DNA of 35,819 nucleotides, taken from the NCBI RefSeq assembly GCF_017873175.1, contig NZ_JAGGJW010000028.1:1-35819 (forward strand). Reading direction: 5' to 3'. Below, piece by piece: positions 1 through 7,907 of the stretch (position 1 is the stretch's first letter; every line of letters begins with the position of its first letter). Under the pieces are notes generated by a model that was given only the letters and a program-made list of their open reading frames with translations, was not told where the DNA came from and did no database searches. The position numbers were made by a program, and so were the translations under genes. This DNA comes from Neorhizobium petrolearium. Lineage in GTDB: Bacteria > Pseudomonadota > Alphaproteobacteria > Rhizobiales > Rhizobiaceae.

Positions 1-2
1 TC

Positions 3-56
3 GAGGCCAAGACGCAATTCGCCGTCGCATTCGGCGAAAGGTTCGTCAGCAACTGA
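3..56 (+). CDS. C-terminal end of an unidentified gene (partial)
   Basis: From base 3 an open frame runs into the window and stops at TGA 54-56. It encodes only the last 17 residues, ending in GERFVSN. Codon use is G/C-rich at third positions, like the genes around it, which suggests a true gene end. The fragment is too short to name. If the integrase that follows marks an element end, this gene would lie on the element side. It could also be a chance frame. Confidence 0.3.
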   Translation, partial: EAKTQFAVAFGERFVSN

Positions 57-230
57 CGGAAACGGGCCTCAGGCACAAAAAATCCGACAGTCCCAGGCCG
101 CTCACATGACAACCTTACCGGCCATCGTGACTATTTAAATAGAGTATTTTTACAAATTTATCAACGCACTATATTTTTGGACGTGCGAATATAGTTCTTG
201 ACTGCATTTGTAAAAAATCAAGTACACGGC
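57..230. other. AT-rich gap with palindromes beside the integrase
   Basis: No gene is visible. The stretch is clearly more AT-rich than its neighbours. It holds a 12-bp palindrome CTATTTAAATAG (131-142) and an 8-bp inverted repeat, ACTATATT at 168-175 against AATATAGT at 188-195. These could be binding sites for the integrase, an excisionase or a repressor, or part of a promoter. The sequence alone does not decide. Confidence 0.4.
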
Positions 231-1409
231 TCAGCCGCAGCAATACTTGGCCCAATCCTGCATCAACGTTCGGCGCCGCTCAAGCGCATCACTCCTTGCG
301 TACGAACGTTCAACCGCGTCACCGACGGCATGCGCAAGGGCGGCCTCGGCGATCTCGCGAGGAGCGTGCGCAACTTCGGTTGCCCAGTCGCGGAAGCTGG
401 AACGGAAGCCATGAACCGTGTAAGCGCCTCCGCCGGCACCAGTTAGCGCCTTCCCGAGACTGGCGTCCGACAGCGGCTTCTTATCCCGTACGCCAGGGAA
501 AACGAAATCGTTGACCCGCTGCGCCTTCATCACCTTGAGCAATACCACTGCCTGATCGGAGAGAGGCACGCGATGTTCCTTACCGCCCTTCATCCTAACC
601 GCAGGGATCGTCCAGACCTTTGTCTGAAGGTCGATCTCCGGCCAGACAGCTCCCCTCGCCTCGCCGCTACGGACACCAGTCAGGACGGTGAGTTCGAGCG
701 CCCGAGCGCTTACACCATCACCCTCGGCCAACTTCTTCATGAGGGCCGGCACGTCGGCGTGGGGCATGGCAGCGTGATGATTGCGATTGGTGAGTTCATC
801 AGGTTTGTGCAACACATGGGAGAGGACATCTTTCCAAGTGGCTGGGTTCGTTCCTGTCCGGTGCCCTTCAACGGTTGCCGCACTTAGGACGCGCTCTATC
901 GCTTCTCTCAGCTTTTCTGCCGTCTCCTGTTTCGAGCCCCACACCGGACGAAGAACTTCCAGAACGTCTTTTACTTTGATGCTGGAGATCACCTTTGCAC
1001 GGATCGGCTTTGCGTGGACTTCCAAAAGATTTCGCCAACGCGCTTCTGTCTTGGCGCCGCGCCATCGACCAGCCTTGACGGCAGCGTCGATGAAATCGTC
1101 AGCATACGCCCCGAACGTGATCGCCTTAGGCGTAGCCTCTTCAGCTTCGCGTTTCGCGGCGAGCGGGTCTATACCCTGTCTGATCAGCTTCCTAGCGATC
1201 TCAGCCTTCTCTCGGGCGTCCGCAAGCCCAACAGTATGAAGCGGCCCCAGCCCGATCTCACGTCGAAGGCCGGCGAAGGTATAGTTCAGGATCCAGTAGC
1301 GGCCGCTACCCTTACTCACCAGATAGAGCCCACCGCCATCACGCAGTTTGACCGATTTGCTGGTCGCTATAGACTTTACCGTCAGAACGTTACGAGTATG
1401 GCTCCCCAT
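231..1409 (-). CDS. Tyrosine site-specific integrase, P4/DUF4102 type
   Basis: This is a phage/genomic-island integrase of 392 aa, the usual length for P4-like enzymes. The N-terminus (about 1-85) matches the DUF4102 arm-binding domain, with a KLRDGGGLYL motif and a LADAREKA helix. A central SAM-like core-binding domain follows (about 100-190), then the catalytic domain (about 215-385). The catalytic residues are all visible: R247 in TGVRSGE, a Lys at about 274-277, H333-x-x-R336 in HGFRSSFR, H360 in ALAH and the nucleophile Y370. The enzyme should therefore be active. Such enzymes cut and rejoin att sites, often inside tRNA genes, but no tRNA is adjacent here. The gene reads leftwards, so its 5' side (1410-1700) is the likely att side and the element probably extends left out of the window. 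Confidence 0.93.
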   Translation of the reverse strand: MGSHTRNVLTVKSIATSKSVKLRDGGGLYLVSKGSGRYWILNYTFAGLRREIGLGPLHTVGLADAREKAEIARKLIRQGIDPLAAKREAEEATPKAITFGAYADDFIDAAVKAGRWRGAKTEARWRNLLEVHAKPIRAKVISSIKVKDVLEVLRPVWGSKQETAEKLREAIERVLSAATVEGHRTGTNPATWKDVLSHVLHKPDELTNRNHHAAMPHADVPALMKKLAEGDGVSARALELTVLTGVRSGEARGAVWPEIDLQTKVWTIPAVRMKGGKEHRVPLSDQAVVLLKVMKAQRVNDFVFPGVRDKKPLSDASLGKALTGAGGGAYTVHGFRSSFRDWATEVAHAPREIAEAALAHAVGDAVERSYARSDALERRRTLMQDWAKYCCG

Positions 1410-1710
1410 TTATCTTCCCCACAATTTCCCCGCTATTGGGGTATGCGCTATAAATAGGCGCAGAGGTCAAAATGGACAACCATGCTATTGAAATTAAATA
1501 GTTTTTTTCTAGTGCGGTTACCAATATGGAGCATTAAAGTTACTAAAAATTATCCGGCCCGGGGAGCCAGTTTCTCGCTGGAGCGCGCCTTTGGCGCGCT
1601 TCAGTCGTTTTAAGCCCCACCTGCAGAGATGACGCCCTTCTTCACGGCAGCCCATCAGTTTTGGCCGCCGTGAAGACGATTCCAGTGCGGCGCCAGAGAC
1701 ACCTGAACGA
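1410..1710. other. Integrase upstream region, possible element boundary
   Basis: No convincing gene is seen in these 300 bases. The part up to about 1555 is AT-rich and should carry the integrase promoter. It contains an interrupted repeat around 1485-1502 (CTATT ... AATAG) that resembles the palindrome at 131-142. From about 1556 the composition returns to the GC-rich host level. A hairpin with 8-bp arms (AGCGCGCC 1582-1589 / GGCGCGCT 1593-1600) lies between the polysaccharide operon and the integrase. An attachment core may lie near the composition change, but no duplicated copy is visible in the window. Confidence 0.4.
1582..1600. terminator. Hairpin downstream of the polysaccharide operon
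   Basis: The arms AGCGCGCC and GGCGCGCT pair perfectly around a 3-base loop. The hairpin lies about 110 bases past the glycosyltransferase stop. On the minus strand no T-run follows, and on the plus strand only a weak TTTT occurs after nine bases. It may be a weak terminator or simply a stable structure. Confidence 0.3.
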
Positions 1711-2520
1711 TTATCCCGAAAGCCCGAAAAACTCTTTCTTGTGTTCAGTCGACAGCAGCCGCAACCCCGCCAGGTTTTTCATCGTGCTGACAGGCCGCCT
1801 GAGAGCGTTCCTGTTCAGGAAATACATGTCGATGAGGCTCGGAGCCTTACTATGCGACCCCTTGTGTGCAACGCGGTATACGGCACCCCGGAAAGGCAGC
1901 GAACTCAATGGCGTCCCCCGTTCGGCCAAAGCCGGTACGACGCGGACGTGGCTGCCAAGCATGTTCTTGATCCATTCGATCGATGCGTCTTCCGCCCTCG
2001 ATGGCAGTCCGTACAGATCCGAACGAATGATCAGCGATGTGCCGCAATAGTGGTTGAACTGGTCACGGCATAATAGAAGACTTCCGCCGTCGTCCCAGAT
2101 ATAGCCCTTATCGATCGCCCAGCCATTTTCGTTCTGGTGTTGGGAAACGTACTCGACGATGCGGGCGCTGACAAAATCGTCGTCGTCAACGATCATGAAG
2201 AAGCGGCTGTCGCGGGCATCGAGCATGCCCGCCAGGACGCGACGCCCCTTGTCGGCGCGGAACGAGTCGAGAAAATCCTCCTCGGTCGCATCACCCCGCT
2301 CGTGGATATCGTTCGGGGGAAAGGTCACCCAGGTCACCGAGAATTTATCCGGCAGCACGGGAAGATCGGCACCTTCGTTGGCAACAATGATCCCTCGCCA
2401 GTCAGCGCTGGTTTGATTCGCGATGGATGCGACGGTCTGCGTGAGATTCCTCTTCAGGAGGCTCCAATCGCGCGCGTTTTTCTGATGCCTCACAGGGATG
2501 ATGAACGTTAAAACACTCAT
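1711..2520 (-). CDS. Glycosyltransferase, GT-A fold (GT2-like)
   Basis: This is a 269-aa protein starting MSVLTFIIPV, the opening beta strand typical of family 2 glycosyltransferases. It has a central acidic cluster, FFMIVDDDDF, matching the metal/nucleotide-sugar binding DxD motif. The frame stays open upstream, but the ATG at 2520 is preferred because GGAGG stands just before it and the family N-terminus begins there. It should transfer a sugar to a lipid-linked glycan on the cytoplasmic face of the membrane; donor and acceptor cannot be told. It is the last gene of a three-gene operon, starting 31 bases after the pyruvyltransferase stop. The flippase and pyruvyltransferase point to exopolysaccharide, capsule or O-antigen synthesis. 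Confidence 0.8.
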   Translation of the reverse strand: MSVLTFIIPVRHQKNARDWSLLKRNLTQTVASIANQTSADWRGIIVANEGADLPVLPDKFSVTWVTFPPNDIHERGDATEEDFLDSFRADKGRRVLAGMLDARDSRFFMIVDDDDFVSARIVEYVSQHQNENGWAIDKGYIWDDGGSLLLCRDQFNHYCGTSLIIRSDLYGLPSRAEDASIEWIKNMLGSHVRVVPALAERGTPLSSLPFRGAVYRVAHKGSHSKAPSLIDMYFLNRNALRRPVSTMKNLAGLRLLSTEHKKEFFGLSG

Positions 2521-2551
2521 GACAGCCTCCGGTCGTTGATTTCGGGCACGG

Positions 2552-3550
2552 TCAAGCCGCAACAGCCGCCTGTTCTCTTGCCCATCTGATGCCGTCATCG
2601 AGCGACGTTGCCTTGTAGGACAGATCCGTGCCCCCTGAAAAAGCATTCATGAAGCGGCGAATCTTTCCATAATTATTGTCGAGCACCGCATGACGGCGTC
2701 CGATGAGAAGCGAGCAGATATGCACGTGCAGCCGATCGGTCACGATCGCCTTGCCACGGGAAATCTGCCGGATGCCGCGCCGGAAGCGGTTGTTGGCAGC
2801 GGCATCCAGTTTGCGCAGCCGCACCTCGGAAGGATTGAGCTGCAGCAGCGCGGATGCCGCTCCAAGCGCTTTTGCAACACGCACCTTTGAAGGATCTTCG
2901 GTAATCCAGTCTTCCTTGGGGATGTCGGGATAGGCGGAGAAATCGACCGTTCCGACCTGTTCCTTGTCCTGGCGGAGCATCGCGAGGACGGGGAATTGCG
3001 GCGCATCGGGCTGCACGGCGCCGATGCAGAAGGCCATGTCCGGGCACAGATAGGTTTCGCAATCGAAATTTTCCTGGGCGAACTGAAACGATTCCTCGTC
3101 GCGCACCAGGAGAACGAAGTTCTTGTGCTTGCCGATCGCCCGCCTGCTTTGCTCCAGCCGTTCCGGAGACTTGTAGTGGATCGATTGCGGGAACTGGACA
3201 ATCTGCCGGTCGGGAAACAGCTCCATCACGCGCTCCCGGAAGTCCTGATGGAACACCCATACGTCGCCGAAATTGCCGCCCCCGTGAATGAAGATCGGAC
3301 CACTCGGGGCTGCGCTCTTGAGTTCATCAGGTGAAAAATCGTCGGTCGTGCAGACATAGGAGGGCCGCTTTGCGTACCGGTGCTGCAGATAGGCCATCTC
3401 TCCCAGCCAGATCGCAGAATCCCCGCAGTTCTTGATATCGGGGAAGTCCAGTATCGCGATGGGCTCATCAGGCTTGACGAATTGTTTCAGGCAATCGTGA
3501 GTTCTATCCTGCAGCCTGGTGATGAGTTCGGATTGCTGTGCGCCGGACAT
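2552..3550 (-). CDS. Polysaccharide pyruvyl transferase family protein
   Basis: A 332-aa protein of the CsaB/ExoV-type polysaccharide pyruvyltransferase family, which adds ketal-linked pyruvate from phosphoenolpyruvate to glycan sugars. Family landmarks are ILDFPDIKNCGDSAIWLGE near the N-terminus (the N-x-GD region), a GPIFIHGGGNFGD glycine-rich loop, QFPQSI, and a C-terminal segment AIVTDRLHVHICSLLIG that carries the conserved DRLH signature. The ATG at 3550 is chosen over the longer open frame because AGAGG lies just upstream and the family N-terminus fits. It sits between the flippase (41-base gap) and the glycosyltransferase (31-base gap), so an acidic pyruvylated surface polysaccharide is the likely product. 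The acceptor sugar is unknown. Confidence 0.85.
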   Translation of the reverse strand: MSGAQQSELITRLQDRTHDCLKQFVKPDEPIAILDFPDIKNCGDSAIWLGEMAYLQHRYAKRPSYVCTTDDFSPDELKSAAPSGPIFIHGGGNFGDVWVFHQDFRERVMELFPDRQIVQFPQSIHYKSPERLEQSRRAIGKHKNFVLLVRDEESFQFAQENFDCETYLCPDMAFCIGAVQPDAPQFPVLAMLRQDKEQVGTVDFSAYPDIPKEDWITEDPSKVRVAKALGAASALLQLNPSEVRLRKLDAAANNRFRRGIRQISRGKAIVTDRLHVHICSLLIGRRHAVLDNNYGKIRRFMNAFSGGTDLSYKATSLDDGIRWAREQAAVAA

Positions 3551-3591
3551 CGTACCTCTCTTTCGAAAATTGGAAGAAAACAAGCCTGCGA

Positions 3592-5073
3592 TCAGGCGAG
3601 ACTGACTTTGGACAACACCTTGGAGGCTATCCTCCTGACTTCGGTCTCCGGACCATTCGGACGGTCCATGACCAGCCAGAGAAAGATGCTGGATCCGCAA
3701 TAGAGAACACCTCCAAGGCAAATGAGGGCAGCGAGTTGCAGAACCAGCGCCATTTGCGTGGTCTCAACGCCCATATAGCGATGGGCAAGCAAGACGCCCG
3801 CAGCCATGACGGCCGAACTGGCGAGCGCCCTGAAATTTGCCCATAACTGCGCCGTGACCGAAACATTGATGAAACGCTTCACGATGATCATGTTGACGAA
3901 AGCGCTAAAGAGGCCGGTGAGCACGCGACTGAATATCAGCCCCGGAAGTCCCCAGAACACCAGGCCGACCGTAATCACCGGAATCCGCACGAAAAGCATC
4001 TGCGTGTCGCGGATGAAGAGGGTCCGGGTATGTCCCAGCGCCATGCCAAGAGGCTGATTGAGAGAGCCCAACGTCTGCAGCGCGTAAACCGACGCAAGCG
4101 CCTGGATGATGAAGATCACGGGAAGCCACCTTTCGCCAAGCACCAGCCTGACGAGGGGATCTGCGATGACTGCCATGCCTATGCCGGCCGGCAATGCGAC
4201 GGCCGTCAGGAGCGCCTGCGTCCGCTGATAGGCCGCCGCCAGGCGGTGAGGATCATGGCGGACATTGGCAAAGGCGGGATAGATCGTCGCGGTCAGCGGC
4301 GCGGTTGCTTCACGCGTGGGCGTCATCGCAAGCTGGCCGCCGAGCGAATAATAGCCGAGGGCGGCACCATCCAGCAGCTTGCCCAGCAGAAGGTAATCAA
4401 AGCGCCAATTGAGTGTGTTGACGATCTGCCCGGCGGTGATCCAGATGGAAAACGAAAAGAATTCGCGCATATGGGAGAAGGTTATGCGCGGGCGAAACGG
4501 CAGAATAAAGTACGACGCCAAAACGTTCGTCGCCTGCATCACCAAAGTGCCGATCACAAGCGCCCAATAGCTGTGGTAGATGACCGCGATGGCGACGGTT
4601 GCTACAAAGCCGGCGACTTTCTGGGCAACGTTCAGCACGAATTCCTGCCAGAAAATCAGCTCTCTCTGGAGCATGATCCGCCGCGGATTCGCAAGCCCGT
4701 TTATCAGGAAGCTGAGGCTCAAGGCGAGGAGAACGCCGAACAGGCGCGGTTCGTCATAGATGAGGGAAGCAGGATAGGCGAGCGCTGCGAAGAGAAGGCA
4801 CAATATCAGGCCACGCGTCGCAGCCAGCGTCCATGCCGCGCTGAAATGGGATTCTCCCGGATCTTCGTGACGGATAAGCGCCTCATTCAGGGAAAGCTCT
4901 GTGATCGTCGTCACGATGACGAGCATTGTTGTTGCCAGTGCCACAACGCCAAAGTCCGAAGGCAAGAGATACCAAGCCAGGACAATGGTGCTGAGTGTTG
5001 ACAGCCCGTTGACGATGACCCTCGAAAGGGTGACCCAGAGACTTCCTGTTACCAATCGGTCAGCAATGCTCAT
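3592..5073 (-). CDS. Wzx-like polysaccharide flippase (ExoT/WzxC type)
   Basis: A 493-aa integral membrane protein with about 12-14 hydrophobic segments spread over its length and short charged loops. The start MSIADRLVTGSLWVTLSRV and the following STIVLAWYLLPSDFGVVALA are typical of the polysaccharide transporter (PST) branch of the MOP superfamily, which includes ExoT and WzxC. Such proteins flip undecaprenyl-linked repeat units across the inner membrane. The start has a good Shine-Dalgarno (AGAGG). It is the first gene of the operon. The 440-base gap upstream should hold the promoter. No polymerase (Wzy) or initiating transferase is present in the window, so the pathway must be completed elsewhere. 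Confidence 0.88.
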   Translation of the reverse strand: MSIADRLVTGSLWVTLSRVIVNGLSTLSTIVLAWYLLPSDFGVVALATTMLVIVTTITELSLNEALIRHEDPGESHFSAAWTLAATRGLILCLLFAALAYPASLIYDEPRLFGVLLALSLSFLINGLANPRRIMLQRELIFWQEFVLNVAQKVAGFVATVAIAVIYHSYWALVIGTLVMQATNVLASYFILPFRPRITFSHMREFFSFSIWITAGQIVNTLNWRFDYLLLGKLLDGAALGYYSLGGQLAMTPTREATAPLTATIYPAFANVRHDPHRLAAAYQRTQALLTAVALPAGIGMAVIADPLVRLVLGERWLPVIFIIQALASVYALQTLGSLNQPLGMALGHTRTLFIRDTQMLFVRIPVITVGLVFWGLPGLIFSRVLTGLFSAFVNMIIVKRFINVSVTAQLWANFRALASSAVMAAGVLLAHRYMGVETTQMALVLQLAALICLGGVLYCGSSIFLWLVMDRPNGPETEVRRIASKVLSKVSLA

Positions 5074-5514
5074 GGCCGACCTCTTCGATGCAGTAGCAAG
5101 CGTATGTGAGCATCGTCATTCCATAGCTATCCTTTTTCGCGCACGTTTTCCGCTCCCTTTGCCTCCTCCCTGTGAACCGCATCCGAAGGACACGGGCTAT
5201 CTGTTGGGCACGGTGATCATTGAGCCCTGTTGTAATTTCTCCCTGACAGATTGGTGCAACCTAGTGATTTAGCGAGACGATCGCCTCGCGCCGACGGGTG
5301 ATATAGAGGGGCCTAAAGCCAAGGCTAGAGGCCCCGATCACTCTTTGGGGGGAAATGATGTTGGTTTTGTGGACACGTTCGACGAATGCAGATCGCTGTC
5401 GCGGCGTTGCCATCGCGATCGATGAAATCGATCGACATCAGGAATCAGATTTTAGGCCGATCAGGCCCAAATCATCTCGATCTGGCGGCGGGAGCGCCGC
5501 CCTGGCTTCAGCTT
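5074..5514. other. 441-base gene-free region with two strong inverted repeats
   Basis: No supported gene is seen between the flippase start and the kdpC stop. It should contain the polysaccharide operon promoter. It holds three dyad elements. One is a nested hairpin with GGGGCCT 5308-5314 / AGGCCCC 5329-5335 and AGCC/GGCT inside. One is a perfect repeat CGATCGAT 5416-5423 / ATCGATCG 5427-5434. The third is a kdpC-proximal hairpin at 5484-5501. A plus-strand ATG pair near 5355 follows a G-rich SD-like stretch, but its frame runs antisense into kdpC and has no recognisable product. Confidence 0.5.
5484..5501 (-). terminator. Hairpin after kdpC
   Basis: The arms GGCGGCG (5484-5490) and CGCCGCC (5495-5501) pair with a 4-base loop, 13 bases beyond the kdpC stop on the minus strand. 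No T-run follows. It is a plausible end-of-operon hairpin or an RNA 3'-end stabiliser, but not a classic intrinsic terminator. Confidence 0.4.
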
Positions 5515-6081
5515 CTATTGCTGCGGCGTTCCCGTGCCGTCGAGCGCGAGATTCAGTTCCAGCACATTGACGATGCGATCCGTTGTCAGAAAACCGCCAG
5601 GCGCGAAAGCCATCCGGTGGACCAGCGCCTCGACTTCCGGCTCGGCCAGGCCGCGCGCCTCGGCAATGCGGGCTGCCTGGTAAAGTGCGGCCCGTTCGGA
5701 AATATGCGGATCGAGTCCCGCACCGGACGCAGCAGCAAGCTCAGCCGGCAGGGGATTTTCGGGAGTTGCTCTGTAGGCTGCGACGATCTCGCGGGCACGA
5801 TCTGTGAGATCGGGGCTCGTCGGCGATTTGTTGCTGCCGCCGGCGCCCGCGGCATTGTAGTCGACGGCCGACGGCCGTGGCCAAAAATACTTCGGCTGGC
5901 TGAAGGGCTGCGCGATAAGGCGGCTTCCGATGATGGTTCCGTCCGGACGGGTAATCAGCGATCCGTCCGCCGTCTCCGGGGTGATCGCCTGACCGACGGC
6001 CCAGACCGCCGTGGCGTATCCGGCGACGCAAATCGCCATCGTGGCTACGGTGATCCGGACGCTTGCTAAAAGGGCTTCCAT
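5515..6081 (-). CDS. kdpC: K+-transporting ATPase subunit KdpC
   Basis: 188 aa, normal KdpC length. It has one N-terminal transmembrane helix (about 8-30) and then a periplasmic domain with family signatures: GSRLIAQPFSQPKYFWPRPS and, further on, YNAAGAGGSNKSPTSPDL, followed by the C-terminal stretch APGGFLTTDRIVNVLELN. KdpC is the small accessory subunit of the KdpFABC complex, thought to aid assembly and nucleotide or K+ affinity. The start at 6081 has CGGAGAC upstream. It follows kdpA by 19 bases and is the last gene of the operon. No sensor kinase or response regulator gene (kdpD/kdpE) follows: the next genes belong to polysaccharide export. Confidence 0.96.
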   Translation of the reverse strand: MEALLASVRITVATMAICVAGYATAVWAVGQAITPETADGSLITRPDGTIIGSRLIAQPFSQPKYFWPRPSAVDYNAAGAGGSNKSPTSPDLTDRAREIVAAYRATPENPLPAELAAASGAGLDPHISERAALYQAARIAEARGLAEPEVEALVHRMAFAPGGFLTTDRIVNVLELNLALDGTGTPQQ

Positions 6082-6100
6082 GGTTCTGTCTCCGGATTGA

Positions 6101-7783
6101 TCAGTTCATATAGATGAAGTGTTCGGCGATCGGGCCGAGGGTTGCCGCGGGGAAGAAGGTCAGGGCACCCACGACGAGGATGGTCGCCGCCAGCATGGTT
6201 GCGAAAGTGCCGCCCTCGACGCTGAGCGTGCCGCTCGATTCCGCACTTCTGCGCTTTGCGGAAAGCGAGCCGACGATCGCGAGCGGCAGGATGATCGGAA
6301 TGAAGCGCGCGAGCAGCATCACGATGCCTGTCGCCACGTTCCAGGGCACGGTGTTGTCACCCAGTCCTTCAAAGCCGGAACCGTTGTTGGCCGACGCGGA
6401 GGAGAACTCGTACAGGATCTCGCTGAAGCCGTGCGGGCCGACATTGTTGAGCACGTCCGCTCCCCACGGCGTCGCCGCAAAGACCGCCGTGCCGCCGAGG
6501 ATGAAGAGCCCATGCGCCAGAAGAGCGAGAATGGCGAATTTGACTTCGCGGGCCTCGACGCGCCAGCCCAGATATTCGGGCGTGCGGCCGATCATCATGC
6601 CGGCGATGAAGACGCCGACGACGATATAAAGGAACATGTTGATCATGCCGACACCGACGCCGCCGAAGTCCTCGTTCAACCACATGCCGATCATCGGCAT
6701 CATACCCGCAAGCGGGTTCAAGCTATCGTGCATCGCATTGACCGAACCGTTGCTGGTGGAGGTCGTCAGCACGGACCAGAGCGGACCAGCCGACGCGCCG
6801 AAGCGCAATTCCTTGCCTTCCAGATTGCCTGTCGTCTGCTCGATCGGGAGGTCGGCGAACGCCTGGGTCGGAGCGGATTCGAACCAGATGCCGCCGGCAA
6901 CGCGCAGCAGCACCAGCACCAGCATGACGCCGAATATCACCGTGGCATGGCGCATGCGGCCAACGATCCGGCCGAACATCCAGACGCAGGCCATCGGAAT
7001 GAGGATGATCGATACCGTTTCCACGACATTGGTCCAGAAGCTCGGATTCTCGAGCGGATGCGTGCTGTTGGGGCCGAAGAAACCGCCGCCATTCGTACCG
7101 AGCTGTTTGATCGACACGAAAGCCGCCACCGGACCCCGTGCAATCGTCTGCTGCACGCCTTCGAGTGTCGTGGCGACTGCCGCACCGTTAAACGTCATCG
7201 GCATGCCGCCGACCACAAGCAGGATGGCGACAATAAAGGCGACCGGCAGGAGTACGAGAAACGATGCGCGCTGCACGTCGACGAAAAAATTGCCGAGCTT
7301 GCGTCCGGCAAGGCCGCGCGCCAGGGCGGCAAGCGCCGCGATACCGGTCGCCGCCGACACGAACTGGAGCCACATCAATCCGGCCAGTTGCGAAAGATAG
7401 CTGAGCGAGACTTCACCGGAATAGTGCTGCAGGTTGGTGTTCGAGGTGAACGAGGCTGCCGTGTTGAAGATCAGGCTGCCCTCAAGAGCCTCCTTTCCGT
7501 CCGGATTGAGCGGCAGATACTGCTGCAGGGCCAGGATTGAGAAGGTCACGACGAACATCACGACGTTGAATGCGAGGATGGACACCATGTAGCGCTTCCA
7601 GTCCTGCGGCCTTGCCGAGACCGAACCGCCGATCGACTGGAAGAGGCGCGTGAAAGCGTTGGGACGTCCCGATGCGGCACCTTGCGGGTCCATGGCCCAG
7701 GTCATGTAACGGCCAAGCGGCCAGGAGATAAGCGCGGTGCCTCCAACGATGAGGACGACGAACAGGATGGGTTGAATTAACAT
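6101..7783 (-). CDS. kdpA: K+-transporting ATPase subunit KdpA
   Basis: 560 aa with about ten transmembrane segments. KdpA is the K+-selective channel-like subunit, related to Trk/Ktr transporters. The four pore-loop regions are recognisable, for example ASFTSNTNLQHYSGE, TNGGGFFGPNSTHPLENP and EFSSASANNGSGFEG, keeping the filter glycines and asparagines. An ATG ten codons further upstream is in frame, but the start at 7783 is preferred: GGAG lies correctly before it and the protein then begins MLIQPILFVV like other KdpA. It starts 26 bases after the 26-aa microprotein and ends 19 bases before kdpC. Its place after kdpB is unusual, since kdpA normally precedes kdpB. Confidence 0.96.
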   Translation of the reverse strand: MLIQPILFVVLIVGGTALISWPLGRYMTWAMDPQGAASGRPNAFTRLFQSIGGSVSARPQDWKRYMVSILAFNVVMFVVTFSILALQQYLPLNPDGKEALEGSLIFNTAASFTSNTNLQHYSGEVSLSYLSQLAGLMWLQFVSAATGIAALAALARGLAGRKLGNFFVDVQRASFLVLLPVAFIVAILLVVGGMPMTFNGAAVATTLEGVQQTIARGPVAAFVSIKQLGTNGGGFFGPNSTHPLENPSFWTNVVETVSIILIPMACVWMFGRIVGRMRHATVIFGVMLVLVLLRVAGGIWFESAPTQAFADLPIEQTTGNLEGKELRFGASAGPLWSVLTTSTSNGSVNAMHDSLNPLAGMMPMIGMWLNEDFGGVGVGMINMFLYIVVGVFIAGMMIGRTPEYLGWRVEAREVKFAILALLAHGLFILGGTAVFAATPWGADVLNNVGPHGFSEILYEFSSASANNGSGFEGLGDNTVPWNVATGIVMLLARFIPIILPLAIVGSLSAKRRSAESSGTLSVEGGTFATMLAATILVVGALTFFPAATLGPIAEHFIYMN

Positions 7784-7809
7784 GGGAATTTCTCCGGCAT
7801 CGTTGGAAA

Positions 7810-7890
7810 TCAAACCCGGTCGGCGGCAGAGGTCATGGCCAGCAGAAGCCAGAAGATCGCCACGCCGAGGAGGAGATAGAGGATAGTCAT
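7810..7890 (-). CDS. 26-aa membrane microprotein between kdpB and kdpA
   Basis: An ATG at 7890 with a Shine-Dalgarno (AAGGA) opens a 26-codon frame ending at 7812-7810. It is nearly one hydrophobic helix, MTILYLLLGVAIFWLLLAM, followed by a short tail ending ADRV. It begins 17 bases after the kdpB stop and ends 26 bases before kdpA, so it is part of the transcript. It lacks the LLRPERF-type ending of KdpF, which is encoded separately at 10226-10315. From memory, small kdp-associated ORFs in other bacteria have a single helix ending in an aromatic and C/A-D-R-L/V; this one fits that pattern, but the match is unverified. A lipid-like stabiliser of KdpA, similar to KdpF, is an inference. Confidence 0.7.
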   Translation of the reverse strand: MTILYLLLGVAIFWLLLAMTSAADRV

Positions 7891-7907
7891 GTCGAATGTT
7901 CCTTCGA

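Noticed and set aside
5355..5570. A 71-codon plus-strand frame with a G-rich SD-like stretch before it
   Set aside because: It runs antisense into kdpC, has an Arg/Ser/Ala-rich composition and no recognised domain. The gap is better described by its hairpins.
6119..7540. A 473-codon plus-strand open frame antisense to kdpA
   Set aside because: It lies opposite the well-supported kdpA, has a biased composition and no recognisable family.
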